Positions 25,826-34,673 are shown, counted from the first letter of the stretch. The stretch: 64,000 bases of DNA from Pseudogemmobacter sp044142105 (GCF_044142105.1 NZ_JBGTYM010000003.1:124001-188000); one strand, 5' to 3'. Numbers and translations: made by a program. The notes: generated from the letters alone by a model not told the origin.

Positions 25826-27337
25826 TCACTGCGCGGGAATTTCCTGCGGCTTGCGCCGACGGCGCAGCAGGCGCAGAACGATGGGGCCAAGGACCATGGC
25901 CGTCGCCAGAACAAGGAACAGGATGGCAATCCAGCTGGACACCAGGATGGTGGGGTCACCGCCCGAGAGCGTCATCGACTGGCGGAACGACTGTTCCATC
26001 TTGCCGCCCAGAACCATCGCCAGGATCAGCGGCGCGATCGGGATGTCGCATTTCTTGAAGACATAGCCCGCGATGCCGAAGCACCAGGTCAGCAGCAGGT
26101 CCTGCGCCGAATTGTCGATCGAATAGACCCCGATTGAGGCGATCACCAGGATCAGCGGCAGAAGGATGCCGGTCGGCGTGTGCAGCACGCGGACGAACAG
26201 CGCGATCAGCGGCAGGTTCAGCACGAAGAGCATCAGGTTGCCGATATACATCGACCCGATCAGCCCCCAGACCACATCTGGGTTGCGGGTGAACAGCAGC
26301 GGCCCGGGCTGGATGCCGAAGATGATGAAGGCGCCCAGCAGGATCGCCGTCGTGGTGCCGGTGGGAATTCCAAGTGCCAGCAGGGGCACCATATGGCCAC
26401 CCACCGCGGCATTGTTCGCGGCCTCGGGTCCGGCGACGCCCTCGATCATACCGGTCCCGAACTTTTCCTTCTCCTTGTGGATCGAGCGTTCCAGCGAATA
26501 GCTGAGCATGGTCGAGATCGTGGCCCCGCCGCCCGGAATGACGCCCTTGAAGAAGCCGATCAGCGTGCCGCGGATGATCGGCATATAGGAACGCCGCCAC
26601 TCTTCGGCTGTCAGCCACAGCCGACCCTTGATCGCCAGCACGGTGGAATTGCCGCGCAGGTGTTCCTCGATGTTGACCAGCACTTCGGCGATGGCGAAGA
26701 AACCGACTGCGGCAACCAGGAAGCTGATGCCGTCCTGCAGTTCCAGATTGCCGCCTGTAAAGCGTGGCATGCCGCTTTGCAGGTCTATGCCGATGGTGGC
26801 GATCATGAGACCGATCACCATCGAGAACAGGCCGCGCGCCACCGATTTGCCGGTCAGACTCGAAACCGCAGCCATCGAGAAGATCAGGATGGCAAAATGC
26901 TCGGCCGGACCGAACTTCAGCCCGAACCGCGCCAGCGGCACTGCCATCAGCGTCAGCGCGATCACGCTGAACGTGCCAGCGATGACCGAGGCGATAGCGG
27001 AAACCGCCAGCGCCGCTCCCGCACGGCCGTTCTTGGCCATCTGGTAGCCGTCGATCGCCGTCATTACGGACGAGGCCTCGCCAGGGGTGTTGATCAGGAT
27101 CGAGGTGGTCGAACCGCCATACATGGCGCCGTAATACATGCCGGCTAGCATGATGAGCGCGGTGGTGGGGTCCATGCCGAAGGTCAGCGGTAGCAGGAGC
27201 GCCATTCCGGCGGCGGGGCCAAGGCCGGGCAGCACGCCGACCAATGTGCCAAGGATGCAGCCAAGCAGGGCAAAACCCAGGTTGTGGAACTGGAACGCGA
27301 CCGCAAAGCCGTTGAGGATGTGTTCGTAGGGAAGCAT
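25826..27337 (-). CDS. tctA: TctA-family large permease subunit
   Basis: 503-residue membrane protein, full length, with about 12 helices. Both TctA signatures are present: GVLPGLGPAAGMALLLPLTFG and GAMYGGSTTSILINTPGE in the first half, GVIPGGGATISTMLSY and the GIPTGTTTAILLGAF repeat in the second. ATG 27337 has GGAGGAAACC upstream. Sits between tctB (13 bases) and tctC (23 bases). Complete transporter set with 24786 and 27351. Confidence 0.95.
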   Translation of the reverse strand: MLPYEHILNGFAVAFQFHNLGFALLGCILGTLVGVLPGLGPAAGMALLLPLTFGMDPTTALIMLAGMYYGAMYGGSTTSILINTPGEASSVMTAIDGYQMAKNGRAGAALAVSAIASVIAGTFSVIALTLMAVPLARFGLKFGPAEHFAILIFSMAAVSSLTGKSVARGLFSMVIGLMIATIGIDLQSGMPRFTGGNLELQDGISFLVAAVGFFAIAEVLVNIEEHLRGNSTVLAIKGRLWLTAEEWRRSYMPIIRGTLIGFFKGVIPGGGATISTMLSYSLERSIHKEKEKFGTGMIEGVAGPEAANNAAVGGHMVPLLALGIPTGTTTAILLGAFIIFGIQPGPLLFTRNPDVVWGLIGSMYIGNLMLFVLNLPLIALFVRVLHTPTGILLPLILVIASIGVYSIDNSAQDLLLTWCFGIAGYVFKKCDIPIAPLILAMVLGGKMEQSFRQSMTLSGGDPTILVSSWIAILFLVLATAMVLGPIVLRLLRRRRKPQEIPAQ

Positions 27338-27350
27338 CTGGTTTCCTCCC

Positions 27351-27812
27351 TCAGAATGCCAGCAAGCCGCGAGGCAGCTGCGTTCCGAAAGCGTGGACGA
27401 AAATGAAATAGCTCGCAGCGCAGAAACCCAGCGTGACCACGACAGGAACCCATCGCGGGCCGCGATAGAGGACCAGCATCGAGACGAGCAGGAAGATCAG
27501 CGTCGACAGAAGGTAACCCAGCGGCCTGAACAGCAGGAAGAAAGCGAGGATCGCGCCCGCGGCCAGAGCAAAGGTCAAACCGTCCTCGCGCAGAAAGCTT
27601 CGGAAATTGGCCCGGGCTGGTGCCCAGTCTTTTTCACGAAGGCCTTCGACCAGAAGCAGACCTGCAACGCCGACGAGCATGATCATCAGAAGGTGCGGAT
27701 AGGCGGTTGGACCAAGGACATCGCCGAACATCATGGAGGGGATGGCGGCGATGCCGAACCAGTAGATCAAGGCGATCACGATCGCGACGACGGCGAGGAT
27801 GACGTTAACCAT
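27351..27812 (-). CDS. tctB: TctB-family small permease subunit
   Basis: 153-residue protein with four hydrophobic segments (VNVILAVVAIVIALIYWFG; LLMIMLVGVAGLLLVEGL; FALAAGAILAFFLLF; a last pair near the C-terminus), as in TctB. ATG 27812 overlaps the MmgE/PrpD stop by 8 bases; a GTG at 27818 is also in frame. No strong ribosome site, so translation is probably coupled to the upstream gene. Call supported by size, topology and position before tctA. Confidence 0.88.
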   Translation of the reverse strand: MVNVILAVVAIVIALIYWFGIAAIPSMMFGDVLGPTAYPHLLMIMLVGVAGLLLVEGLREKDWAPARANFRSFLREDGLTFALAAGAILAFFLLFRPLGYLLSTLIFLLVSMLVLYRGPRWVPVVVTLGFCAASYFIFVHAFGTQLPRGLLAF

Positions 27813-29220
27813 GAGCACTGGCCAGGATCTTGGGGGCAGCCTTGCGCTGCATCATCTGGGAGGTCAGGACTGAAAGATCTGCAGCTTTCGGCAGGGCCAG
27901 AAGTGCATCCCACAGGGCCCCTGCGCCATCGGCCCCGGAGACAAGCCCCGCGCAATCCAGGAACTTCTCGCGCACCATATCGGGCGTCATCGGGTGGTCA
28001 TAGGTCGACCCCATCGCCGCCTCAACATAGCGGGTCAGGGTGCGGCCATCCTTGGTGACAATGGTCACATCCGCACCGCTTGGATTCTCGCGGTCATAGC
28101 GCACAAGGCGGCTTCGGGCCATGAGCGCGCGGGCTTCGCCGTCCGTGAAGGCCGGTCCATCGTCGAAGTCGCTCATCATGATTTGGCCGGCGACAATTGC
28201 GCGGGCGGCGCAGTAGGTCATCGAGAATTTTGCGGCCAGTGGTGTCGCGGGGGCGGGCACGTTGATGTGCGGGAAACGGATCGGATGTACCGCGACTTCG
28301 ATGGACTCGATATCGGCAGGGGTCAGGCTATGTTCCTCGCGCAGGTCGAGAATGCCGTCCAGCCCGGGAGCCGTGGCGTAGCAGCAGGGATAGCGCTTCT
28401 GCTTGATGCCCTTCTTGCGGTCGAGGATCTTCAACTCGCTGCCCGCCCAGGGTTGAACCAGCGCATCGAGATCGACATTTTCCATCCCGCGGTTATAGGC
28501 GTTAAAATAGCCGTGGTGATGTTCCAGCGATGTCTCGCCCGAGCTGAAGCCTTCCTTCGCCAGCAGCACTGCCATCAGCGCATTGCGATTGGCATTGCCG
28601 ACGCCGAGGGGTTTGGTCATCGATCCGAAATTCGATTTCACGCCGGATGCGAGATGCGTCGCTATGCCGATGGCCATGGCCATCTGATGCCGGTCAAGAC
28701 CGGCCAGAACGCCACAGGCCGCCACGGCCCCGAAGATGCCCACCGTGGTCGTCGGATGCCAGCCGTTGGTATACTGGAACTTGCTGACCGTGTTGCCGAA
28801 GCGGGCGGCGGTTTCGAAGCCGCAGAGGAAGGCATGGATCAGCTGCGTGCCACTGGCTTTCTGCTTTTCGGCCAGGGCCAGCAGCGCGGGCAGGACCGCG
28901 ACCGAGACATGGCCGAAGAGATGCGAATTGCTGTCATCATAGTCCAGCATATGTGCCGCGGCGCCGTTCAGCAGGGCCGCGTCAAGCACGCCCAATCGGC
29001 GCGTTCCCCCCAGAACGGCGGAGGGGCCATCGCCCGCACCAGGGAGGACAGCCCGCGACAGCATGCCATGGCCTTCATGTGCCGCGCCGGCAAGCGTCAC
29101 GCCAAGCGTATCGATGATGGCCATCAAGGCACGATCACGCGCCTCGTCCGGGAAATCGCTTTTCGCGAGATCCAGAATATTCTCAGCTGCGGCAAAAGAT
29201 GCCGTCTTGATATCAGTCAT
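27805..29220 (-). CDS. MmgE/PrpD family protein (C), altered active site
   Basis: 471 residues. Family fold is clear (DTLGVTLAGAA, LDYDDSNSHLFGH, GWHPTTTVG, MTKPLGVGNANRNAL), but by eye two active-site positions differ. Ser replaces the Thr equivalent to ACOD1 Thr97 (DYDDS), and the lid His is replaced in YPCCYATAPG. The CC pair of 2-methylcitrate-dehydratase-type proteins is kept. It lies directly after prpF and before tctBAC in one operon, as expected for an enzyme acting on an imported tricarboxylate. ATG 29220 has GGGAGGAACG upstream. The reaction may be an isomerisation rather than a dehydration. Confidence 0.9.
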   Translation of the reverse strand: MTDIKTASFAAAENILDLAKSDFPDEARDRALMAIIDTLGVTLAGAAHEGHGMLSRAVLPGAGDGPSAVLGGTRRLGVLDAALLNGAAAHMLDYDDSNSHLFGHVSVAVLPALLALAEKQKASGTQLIHAFLCGFETAARFGNTVSKFQYTNGWHPTTTVGIFGAVAACGVLAGLDRHQMAMAIGIATHLASGVKSNFGSMTKPLGVGNANRNALMAVLLAKEGFSSGETSLEHHHGYFNAYNRGMENVDLDALVQPWAGSELKILDRKKGIKQKRYPCCYATAPGLDGILDLREEHSLTPADIESIEVAVHPIRFPHINVPAPATPLAAKFSMTYCAARAIVAGQIMMSDFDDGPAFTDGEARALMARSRLVRYDRENPSGADVTIVTKDGRTLTRYVEAAMGSTYDHPMTPDMVREKFLDCAGLVSGADGAGALWDALLALPKAADLSVLTSQMMQRKAAPKILASAHG

Positions 29221-29292
29221 CGTTCCTCCCTTCGTCCTGGCTTGCAGGGGCACCTTTTCAGGCATCCTCCTCCTCGGGGCCATTCCATAGAT

Positions 29293-30417
29293 TCATGCCG
29301 AGACAGGCGTTTCCTTCTCGAGCTTGGTCCCCATGAAGGGGTTTTGTGCGTTCCCTAGCTTGGCTGGCACCAGGATGCGGCCCTCGAACAGTCGGCGCGC
29401 GGTGCGCAGCAGGCTGGCCACGGTCCGGTCGCCGCGCCGGCGCATGCCCACGTCCATGCGGCCCATCGGATGTTCGAACACCACCACCGAAGGCGGCGTG
29501 CGCAGTCCGATCAACTGTTCGACCAGCGTGCCCGAAACGGTGCCCGCGGTCGCAAGCCCGATGGCGCCCGTGGTGGCCAGGGTGGGATGGCAGGTTGCCG
29601 GCATGAAATAGCGCACCGCCAGGTCGCCTTCGCCCGCGGGCGGCGCGATCAGCACCGGCTTTGGCACCACCTTTTCGGACACATCGCCCAGCCCCATCCG
29701 GCGCCCCGCCTCGCGGCGCAACTCTTCCAGCCGGGCCAGAAGACCGGCATTCGCATTCAGCTCGGCCGCGGTTTCATGGCCGGTCACGCCCAGATCGGCG
29801 GCCCGCAGCACCATCATCGGCATGGCAGCGTTGATGCAGGTCGCGTCGATTCCATCGATGCGGTCCAGCGTCTGGCCGGTCGGGAACATCGTGTCCTGCG
29901 CCTGGGCCGATGCGTCCAGGAAGGACAGCATCACCGGCGCCGCCGTGCCCGGCACACCGTCGATCTTCGCCTCGCCGCCGTAGGTGACAATGCCACCTGG
30001 CGTCTGAACCTCGGCCTCGACCATCGTCCGGGTGTTCACATTGTAGATCCGCACCAGCGTGACGGGATCCATGATCGGGATAAGCCCAGCCTCGATCGCA
30101 AAGGGACCGACCGCCGACAGCATGTTTCCGCAATTGGGGGAGGTATCGACCAGCCGTTTTGCGACCGAGACCTGGGCGAAAAGATAGTCCACATCCGCCC
30201 CTGGCCGGGTCGAGCGCGAGACGATTGCGACCTTGCTGGTCACCGCATTTCCGCCGCCGATGCCGTCGATCTGAAGCGGGTGTCCCGCGCCCAAGGCGGC
30301 AATCAGGATCTCGTCACGCAGGGAGGGATCGTCGGGCAGATCCTGGGCCAAGAAAAAGGGGCCGCGCGACGTCCCGCCACGCATCATAACGCACGGGATC
30401 CCCGATTGATCGTTCAT
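29293..30417 (-). CDS. prpF: PrpF-family aconitate/oxalomesaconate-type isomerase
   Basis: 374-residue PrpF protein, of the diaminopimelate-epimerase-like fold, which shifts the double bond of aconitate-like acids (2-methylaconitate cis-trans isomerase, 4-oxalomesaconate tautomerase). MRGGTSRG (12-19), DGIGGGNAVTSK with Lys62, and DTSPNCGNM with Cys96 match the catalytic Lys and Cys of characterised PrpF. ATG 30417 (MNDQSGIPCV) is chosen with AGAAGG upstream. First gene of the prpF-prpD-tctBAC-prpD-sseA operon and divergent from a LysR gene. With MmgE/PrpD C it suggests handling of a tri- or methyl-tricarboxylate. Confidence 0.92.
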   Translation of the reverse strand: MNDQSGIPCVMMRGGTSRGPFFLAQDLPDDPSLRDEILIAALGAGHPLQIDGIGGGNAVTSKVAIVSRSTRPGADVDYLFAQVSVAKRLVDTSPNCGNMLSAVGPFAIEAGLIPIMDPVTLVRIYNVNTRTMVEAEVQTPGGIVTYGGEAKIDGVPGTAAPVMLSFLDASAQAQDTMFPTGQTLDRIDGIDATCINAAMPMMVLRAADLGVTGHETAAELNANAGLLARLEELRREAGRRMGLGDVSEKVVPKPVLIAPPAGEGDLAVRYFMPATCHPTLATTGAIGLATAGTVSGTLVEQLIGLRTPPSVVVFEHPMGRMDVGMRRRGDRTVASLLRTARRLFEGRILVPAKLGNAQNPFMGTKLEKETPVSA

Positions 30418-30458
30418 TTGACTGACCTTCTGCTTACCAATGCAAGCTGCAACAATTC

Positions 30459-30477
30459 TGATGCGCAAATCGCATCA
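30459..30477. promoter_or_regulatory. LysR-type operator candidate (TGATGCG-N5-CGCATCA)
   Basis: Perfect 7-bp arms TGATGCG (30459-30465) and CGCATCA (30471-30477) around CAAAT, flanked by AATT on both sides. The core contains T-N11-A (30462 to 30474) within the dyad, the LysR consensus. It lies 42 bp from prpF and 72 bp from the LysR start, in their shared promoter. Confidence 0.65.
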
Positions 30478-30548
30478 ATTCCTTTGATTGAAGCATTCCG
30501 TAAATCGACTAATATTTGAAATGCAAAGAATCTCGGGAGTGATCCAAG

Positions 30549-31451
30549 TTGCGCATCAATTGCGAAATCCTCGACCTCAGGTCATTTCTCATGGTGGTCG
30601 AGCTGGGAAACTTCCATCGCGCGGCAGACGCGCTGAACATGTCGCAGCCGGCGCTGAGCCGGCGTATCCAGAAACTGGAGCAGACCATCGGCGGGGCGCT
30701 TCTGGATCGCTCGACGCGCCACGTCACCACGACCGCCATGGGGATGGAGCTTGTTCCTCTGGTACGGCGCATGCTGGAAGAATTCGACGGTTCGCTTTTC
30801 GCGTCGCGCGACACGCGATCTCAGCGTGCTGCGATCATCAACATGGCCTGCATCCCAACGGCGGCGTTCTATTTTCTGCCTTCGGTGATCCGCCGCTTCT
30901 CCGAGGAGTTCCCACAGGTCCGCTTCTCGATAATGGATCTTCCGGCAACGCAGGGGGTTCAGGCGGTCGCGCGGGGCGAGGTCGAGTTCGGCATCAATTT
31001 CATGGGCAACACCGACCCCGATCTGGATTTCATCCGCCTGATCGAGGACCCGTTCGTTCTTGCAGCACGCAAGGATCACAGGCTTGCCAGCGCGCCCGAG
31101 GTCACCTGGGCCGACCTGCAGCGGTGCCCGTTGATTTCGGTTCATCGGTCTTCGGCAAATCGCACGCTGCTGGATTCTGCTTTGGCCAAATCAAACCAGA
31201 ACCTGCCCTGGACCTATGAAGTGACCCACCTGTCCACCTCGCTTGGCCTGGTCGAGGCGGGCCTGGGTATCGCGGTGCTGCCTCGGCTGGCAATGCCGCA
31301 GGGCGATCACCCGTTCCTAGCGGCGATTCCGATTGGACAACCCGAGGTCACCCGGACAATCGGCATTCTCAAACGCCGCAGTGTCACGCTGTCACCGGCA
31401 GCCGAGCGGTTCATGAAGATGCTGATCGGCACCTGGCAGCCCGACTCCTAG
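30549..31451 (+). CDS. LysR-family transcriptional regulator (3)
   Basis: 300-residue LysR protein: helix-turn-helix in ILDLRSFLMVVELGNFHRAA through SQPALSRRIQKLEQ, effector domain from about residue 90 (IINMACIPTAAFYFLPSVIRRF). TTG 30549 is taken as start, with GGGAG about 9 bases upstream; it aligns exactly with the MRNNYELLD and MSINFELLD starts of the other two LysR proteins. Divergent from the prpF operon and likely its activator. The FAD oxidase gene converges on it 13 bases away. Confidence 0.92.
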   Translation: MRINCEILDLRSFLMVVELGNFHRAADALNMSQPALSRRIQKLEQTIGGALLDRSTRHVTTTAMGMELVPLVRRMLEEFDGSLFASRDTRSQRAAIINMACIPTAAFYFLPSVIRRFSEEFPQVRFSIMDLPATQGVQAVARGEVEFGINFMGNTDPDLDFIRLIEDPFVLAARKDHRLASAPEVTWADLQRCPLISVHRSSANRTLLDSALAKSNQNLPWTYEVTHLSTSLGLVEAGLGIAVLPRLAMPQGDHPFLAAIPIGQPEVTRTIGILKRRSVTLSPAAERFMKMLIGTWQPDS

Positions 31452-31464
31452 GCCGGGCCGTGGC

Positions 31465-32868
31465 TCAGGGGGCGGGGTCGAAGATCTTGCCGGGGTTCAT
31501 GATCCCGCGGGGGTCGATCGCCGCCTTGATCGCCACCATCAGATCCACCGCCTCGCCCTGCTCCTTGCGCAGATAGGCCTTCTTGCCCACGCCCACGCCA
31601 TGCTCGCCCGTGCAGGTTCCGCCGACGGCAAGCGCCCGGTCGATCATCCGCCCGTTGACCGCCTTGATCCGGGCGATCTCATCGGCATCGGCGGGGTCCA
31701 TCAGGAACAGGACGTGGAAATTGCCGTCGCCGACATGGCCCAAAATCGGCGCGGTCAGGCTATTGTCGCGGATGTCGCGCTGCACCTCGAAAATCACGCC
31801 CGCCATGGCCGAGATCGGCACGCAGACATCCGAGATGAAGACCTCACAGCCCGGCCGCAGCCCCTTGGCCGCGAAAAGCGCATGGTGCCGGGCTTTCCAC
31901 AGCGCGTTTCGTTCTTCGGTCGCGGTGGCCCAGCGGAAGCCTTGGCCGCCATTGACCTCGGCCAGTTCGCCGAACAGCCGCACCTGCTCGGCCACGCCCT
32001 CGGGCGAGCCGTGGAATTCCACGAACAGCGTTGCAACCTCGGGCAGGCCCAGATTTGAATCCTTGTTCACCGCAGCGACCTGGATTTCGTCCAGAAGCTC
32101 GATCCGCGCCATTGGGATGCCGATCTGGATCGCCATGATCGTCGCCTGCACCGCGCCTTCCAGGCTGCTAAAGGCGCAGACCGCGGCCGAGATCGTCTCG
32201 GGGATGCCGTAAAGCCGCAGGGTGACGGCGGTGATGATGCCCAGCGTGCCTTCCGAACCCACGAAGAGATGCGTCAGGTCATAGCCCGCCGCCGATTTGC
32301 GCGCCCGCGTGCCGGTACGGATCAGCCTGCCATCGGGCAGAACCACCTCAAGCGCCAGGATATTGGTCGCCATCGTGCCGTAGCGCACCGCATTGGTGCC
32401 CGAGGCGCGGGTGGCGGCCATTCCGCCGATAGTGGCATTCGCGCCGGGGTCGATGGGGAAGAACAGACCCGTGTCGCGCAGATGGGTATTCAGCGCCGCG
32501 CGCGTCACGCCGGCCTCGACCGTAACGTCCAGATCCTCGGCGTTGACCACAAGGATCCTGTCCATGCCTGACAGATCAAGACTGATGCCTCCACATGGCG
32601 CGTGAATATGGCCTTCCAGCGATGATCCGGCGCCAAAGGCGATGACGGGAATCCGATGGTGATGGCAGATCCGCATCACCGCTTGCACCTCGGAGGTGGA
32701 TTTCACGAAGACCACAGCATCCGGCGGCGGAGCGGCGTGCCAGCTCATGTCCTGCGCATGCTGCTGGCGCACGGCCAGAGCGCGGCTCAACCGGGTGCCG
32801 AACAGGGCCCCGAGTTCAGCAAGCGCGGCTTCTACGACCGTGGTGGATGGCGGCGACAAGTCTTGCAT
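31465..32868 (-). CDS. FAD-linked oxidase / D-lactate dehydrogenase (GlcD-like)
   Basis: 467-residue flavoprotein of the vanillyl-alcohol-oxidase fold. FAD-binding PCMH domain at about residues 50-230 (IPVIAFGAGSSLEGHIHAPCGGISLDLSGM, GGMAATRASGTNAVRYGT), substrate domain after that, ending in GGTCTGEHGVGVGKKAYLRKE and PGKIFDPAP, the usual GlcD/D-lactate dehydrogenase ending. Oxidises a D-2-hydroxy acid to a 2-oxo acid. No iron-sulfur partner (GlcF) is adjacent. It is upstream of no gene in its direction except the converging LysR; 131 bp with small inverted repeats precede it. Confidence 0.92.
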   Translation of the reverse strand: MQDLSPPSTTVVEAALAELGALFGTRLSRALAVRQQHAQDMSWHAAPPPDAVVFVKSTSEVQAVMRICHHHRIPVIAFGAGSSLEGHIHAPCGGISLDLSGMDRILVVNAEDLDVTVEAGVTRAALNTHLRDTGLFFPIDPGANATIGGMAATRASGTNAVRYGTMATNILALEVVLPDGRLIRTGTRARKSAAGYDLTHLFVGSEGTLGIITAVTLRLYGIPETISAAVCAFSSLEGAVQATIMAIQIGIPMARIELLDEIQVAAVNKDSNLGLPEVATLFVEFHGSPEGVAEQVRLFGELAEVNGGQGFRWATATEERNALWKARHHALFAAKGLRPGCEVFISDVCVPISAMAGVIFEVQRDIRDNSLTAPILGHVGDGNFHVLFLMDPADADEIARIKAVNGRMIDRALAVGGTCTGEHGVGVGKKAYLRKEQGEAVDLMVAIKAAIDPRGIMNPGKIFDPAP

Positions 32869-32910
32869 GGTGTTTTCCGCGTCAGAAAGATGTCGTGGTC
32901 GGCATATAAG

Positions 32911-32973
32911 GCCGGGAGTAATCCGGCAAATGCAACATTTGGCCAGTTTGATATTGAAACCGGATCAATCCGG
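32911..32973. repeat. cluster of three short inverted repeats upstream of the FAD oxidase
   Basis: GCCGG-N7-CCGGC (32911-32927), CAAATG-N3-CATTTG (32927-32941) and CCGGAT-N2-ATCCGG (32960-32973) fall within 63 bases, between the FAD oxidase start (32868) and the stop of the upstream gene. The region is locally AT-richer than the genes around it. They may form an operator array or terminate the upstream transcript. Confidence 0.4.
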
Positions 32974-32999
32974 GCCCCTCGCCCGCCACTGGAGAGCGA

Positions 33000-33764
33000 T
33001 CAGCCGGGCACACTGACCCCTCCTGCCGAAAGTGGGGCCGCCGATTTCAACGTCGCGCTATAGGCCTGAATCCGGTCGCGCAGCCCCGGAGCGCTCGCGG
33101 ACCGTGTCAGCGCGGCAAGGTCCGCGTCCGACCGGTCCTGACGTATCACCTGCCGCAGGCGCGCGACCGCGTCAGCCGGCAGCCGCCCGGCATTTGCGGC
33201 AAGTTCGGCAACCCGGTCCATGGCGGCATTCTGCGACTCGACATGGTCCGTTGCCAGGCCGATCGACATCGCCTGGTCGGCCCCGACCGTCCTGCGCGCC
33301 AGAAGGATGGATTGCGCCGCCGGCGCGCCGACCAGTGATGCCAGGCGGCTTGTGCCAAGGACAATGCCGAAGGCTACACCCGGGAAGGCAAAGCGTGTGT
33401 CGGCAAGGCAGAGCCGGTGGTCGCAGGCCGCGAAAAGATCGGCCCCGGCGCCGTAGGCAGCGCCTTGCCCAACACAAAGGGTTTCAACCGGGCTGGTTTC
33501 GATCGAATTGCGAAGCGTCTCGATGCGGACGAAGCGCAGCAACAGGGTTGCGTCGGTTTCCCCGTCCAGCGCCGACAGGTCCAGCCCGGCACAGAAGTTG
33601 CGCCCTTCGCCGCGAAAGACCACAAGGCGCGATGTGGATTGTGCTTGCGCAAGGCAACTGATCAGCTCCTCGACCATCTGCAGGCACAGCGCATTGCCCC
33701 TTTCCGGCTTGTTCAGCGTGATGGTTGCGACTGCGCCGTGGTGTTCAACTCTTGCGAAATCCAT
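33000..33764 (-). CDS. enoyl-CoA hydratase/isomerase family protein lacking the usual glutamates
   Basis: 254-residue crotonase-fold protein. The CoA-binding and oxyanion regions are clear: VATITLNKPERGNAL (~12-26), NFCAGLDLSAL (~56-66) and QGAAYGAGADLFAACDHR (~100-117). At the two catalytic Glu positions of enoyl-CoA hydratase it has Asp109 (GAGADL for GGGCEL) and Gly129 (FPGVAFG for PEIxLG). It is therefore unlikely to be a standard hydratase; isomerase, thioesterase, decarboxylase or lyase chemistry is possible. It begins 3 bases after the IclR gene in the same operon and is divergent from the CoA-transferase/dioxygenase operon, so it should act on the CoA ester made there. Confidence 0.88.
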   Translation of the reverse strand: MDFARVEHHGAVATITLNKPERGNALCLQMVEELISCLAQAQSTSRLVVFRGEGRNFCAGLDLSALDGETDATLLLRFVRIETLRNSIETSPVETLCVGQGAAYGAGADLFAACDHRLCLADTRFAFPGVAFGIVLGTSRLASLVGAPAAQSILLARRTVGADQAMSIGLATDHVESQNAAMDRVAELAANAGRLPADAVARLRQVIRQDRSDADLAALTRSASAPGLRDRIQAYSATLKSAAPLSAGGVSVPG

Positions 33765-33767
33765 TTT

Positions 33768-34520
33768 CTAGATCCGTTCCCGATAGCCCAGACGCAGCGA
33801 AATCTCGGCGGCGGCGCGGATCACGAGCGTTGCAAAAGTGGCGATCCGTTCGGGCGTGATGCGCTGGCGCGGCCCTGAGATGCCGATAGCCGCATCGACG
33901 CGCCCGTCCGCACTGCGGATCGGCGCGGCGATCCCGCCGACGCTTTCCCGCCATTCTCCCAGATTGACGGCAAAGCCCTGTTCGCGGATGCGGGCAAGTT
34001 CCAGGCCAAGCAAAATGGGGTCCGCCAGCGTGGTCGCGGTGTGACGCTTCAGGCTGGTGGCCACGGCCTCGATAAGCTCGGGCCCTTGCCAGGCGAGAAG
34101 CGCCTTTCCCGTCGCCACAGCATAGGCCGGTGCCCGCCCCCCGACGGTCGTATAGGCGCGCACGGGTTCCGAGCTTTCGATCTTGTCGAGATAGATCACC
34201 TCATCGGCGTCCAGGACCGAGAGATGGACGGTCTCATGGGTTTCGGCCGCAAGCCAGGCCATGCTGTCCTGCGCCTCGACCTTCACGCTGACACCCGCAA
34301 TCGCCCGCTGGCCCAATTCCCACAGGCGGACGCTCAGCCCGTATTTCCCGGTAAGGTTATTCCGGCGCAGATAGCCCGCGGCCTCCAGTGTCTTGAGGAC
34401 GCGATGCGCGTTGCTTTTGGTCATGTCGAGGGTCTTTGCCAGCTCGGTCGCGCCGACCGGCCCGCTGGCTTGGGCTACGGCCTCCAGTACCCGAAGGCCC
34501 TTCAAGAGTGTCGAGTCCAC
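33768..34520 (-). CDS. IclR-family transcriptional regulator
   Basis: 250 residues: N-terminal winged helix-turn-helix (LLKGLRVLEAVAQASGPVGATELAKTL through NAHRVLKTLEAAGYL, residues ~5-55) and a GAF-like effector domain (AWLAAETHETVHLSVLD, YTTVGGRAPAYAVATGKALLA, VGGIAAPIRS). Divergent from the TctC/CoA-transferase/thiol-dioxygenase operon across 359 bp that carry three similar 15-bp palindromic sites. It likely represses that operon and itself, releasing with the organic-acid substrate. Confidence 0.93.
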   Translation of the reverse strand: MDSTLLKGLRVLEAVAQASGPVGATELAKTLDMTKSNAHRVLKTLEAAGYLRRNNLTGKYGLSVRLWELGQRAIAGVSVKVEAQDSMAWLAAETHETVHLSVLDADEVIYLDKIESSEPVRAYTTVGGRAPAYAVATGKALLAWQGPELIEAVATSLKRHTATTLADPILLGLELARIREQGFAVNLGEWRESVGGIAAPIRSADGRVDAAIGISGPRQRITPERIATFATLVIRAAAEISLRLGYRERI

Positions 34521-34537
34521 GGATTATGATTCCCATA

Positions 34538-34552
34538 GGCCATATTATGGCA
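34538..34552. promoter_or_regulatory. IclR operator candidate, site 1
   Basis: GGCCATATTATGGCA, containing the exact dyad GCCATA-T-TATGGC. It is 18 bp upstream of the IclR start, where binding would block its own transcription or translation start. Matches site 3 at 10 of 15 positions. Confidence 0.5.
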
Positions 34553-34557
34553 CCTAG

Positions 34558-34572
34558 TTCTAATATTTAGCA
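34558..34572. promoter_or_regulatory. IclR operator candidate, site 2
   Basis: TTCTAATATTTAGCA, starting 20 bp from site 1 (two helical turns). It matches site 3 at 12 of 15 positions, including the shared AATAT-TAGCACG block. Confidence 0.5.
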
Positions 34573-34673
34573 CGCCTCCGCGCAACCACTACCGAAGTTC
34601 TTCTCCCACCGCGGCGCGATATGGAATTGTTTTCTATAGATATTATATACCCCACTTCTGAAGCAAGGCGATG

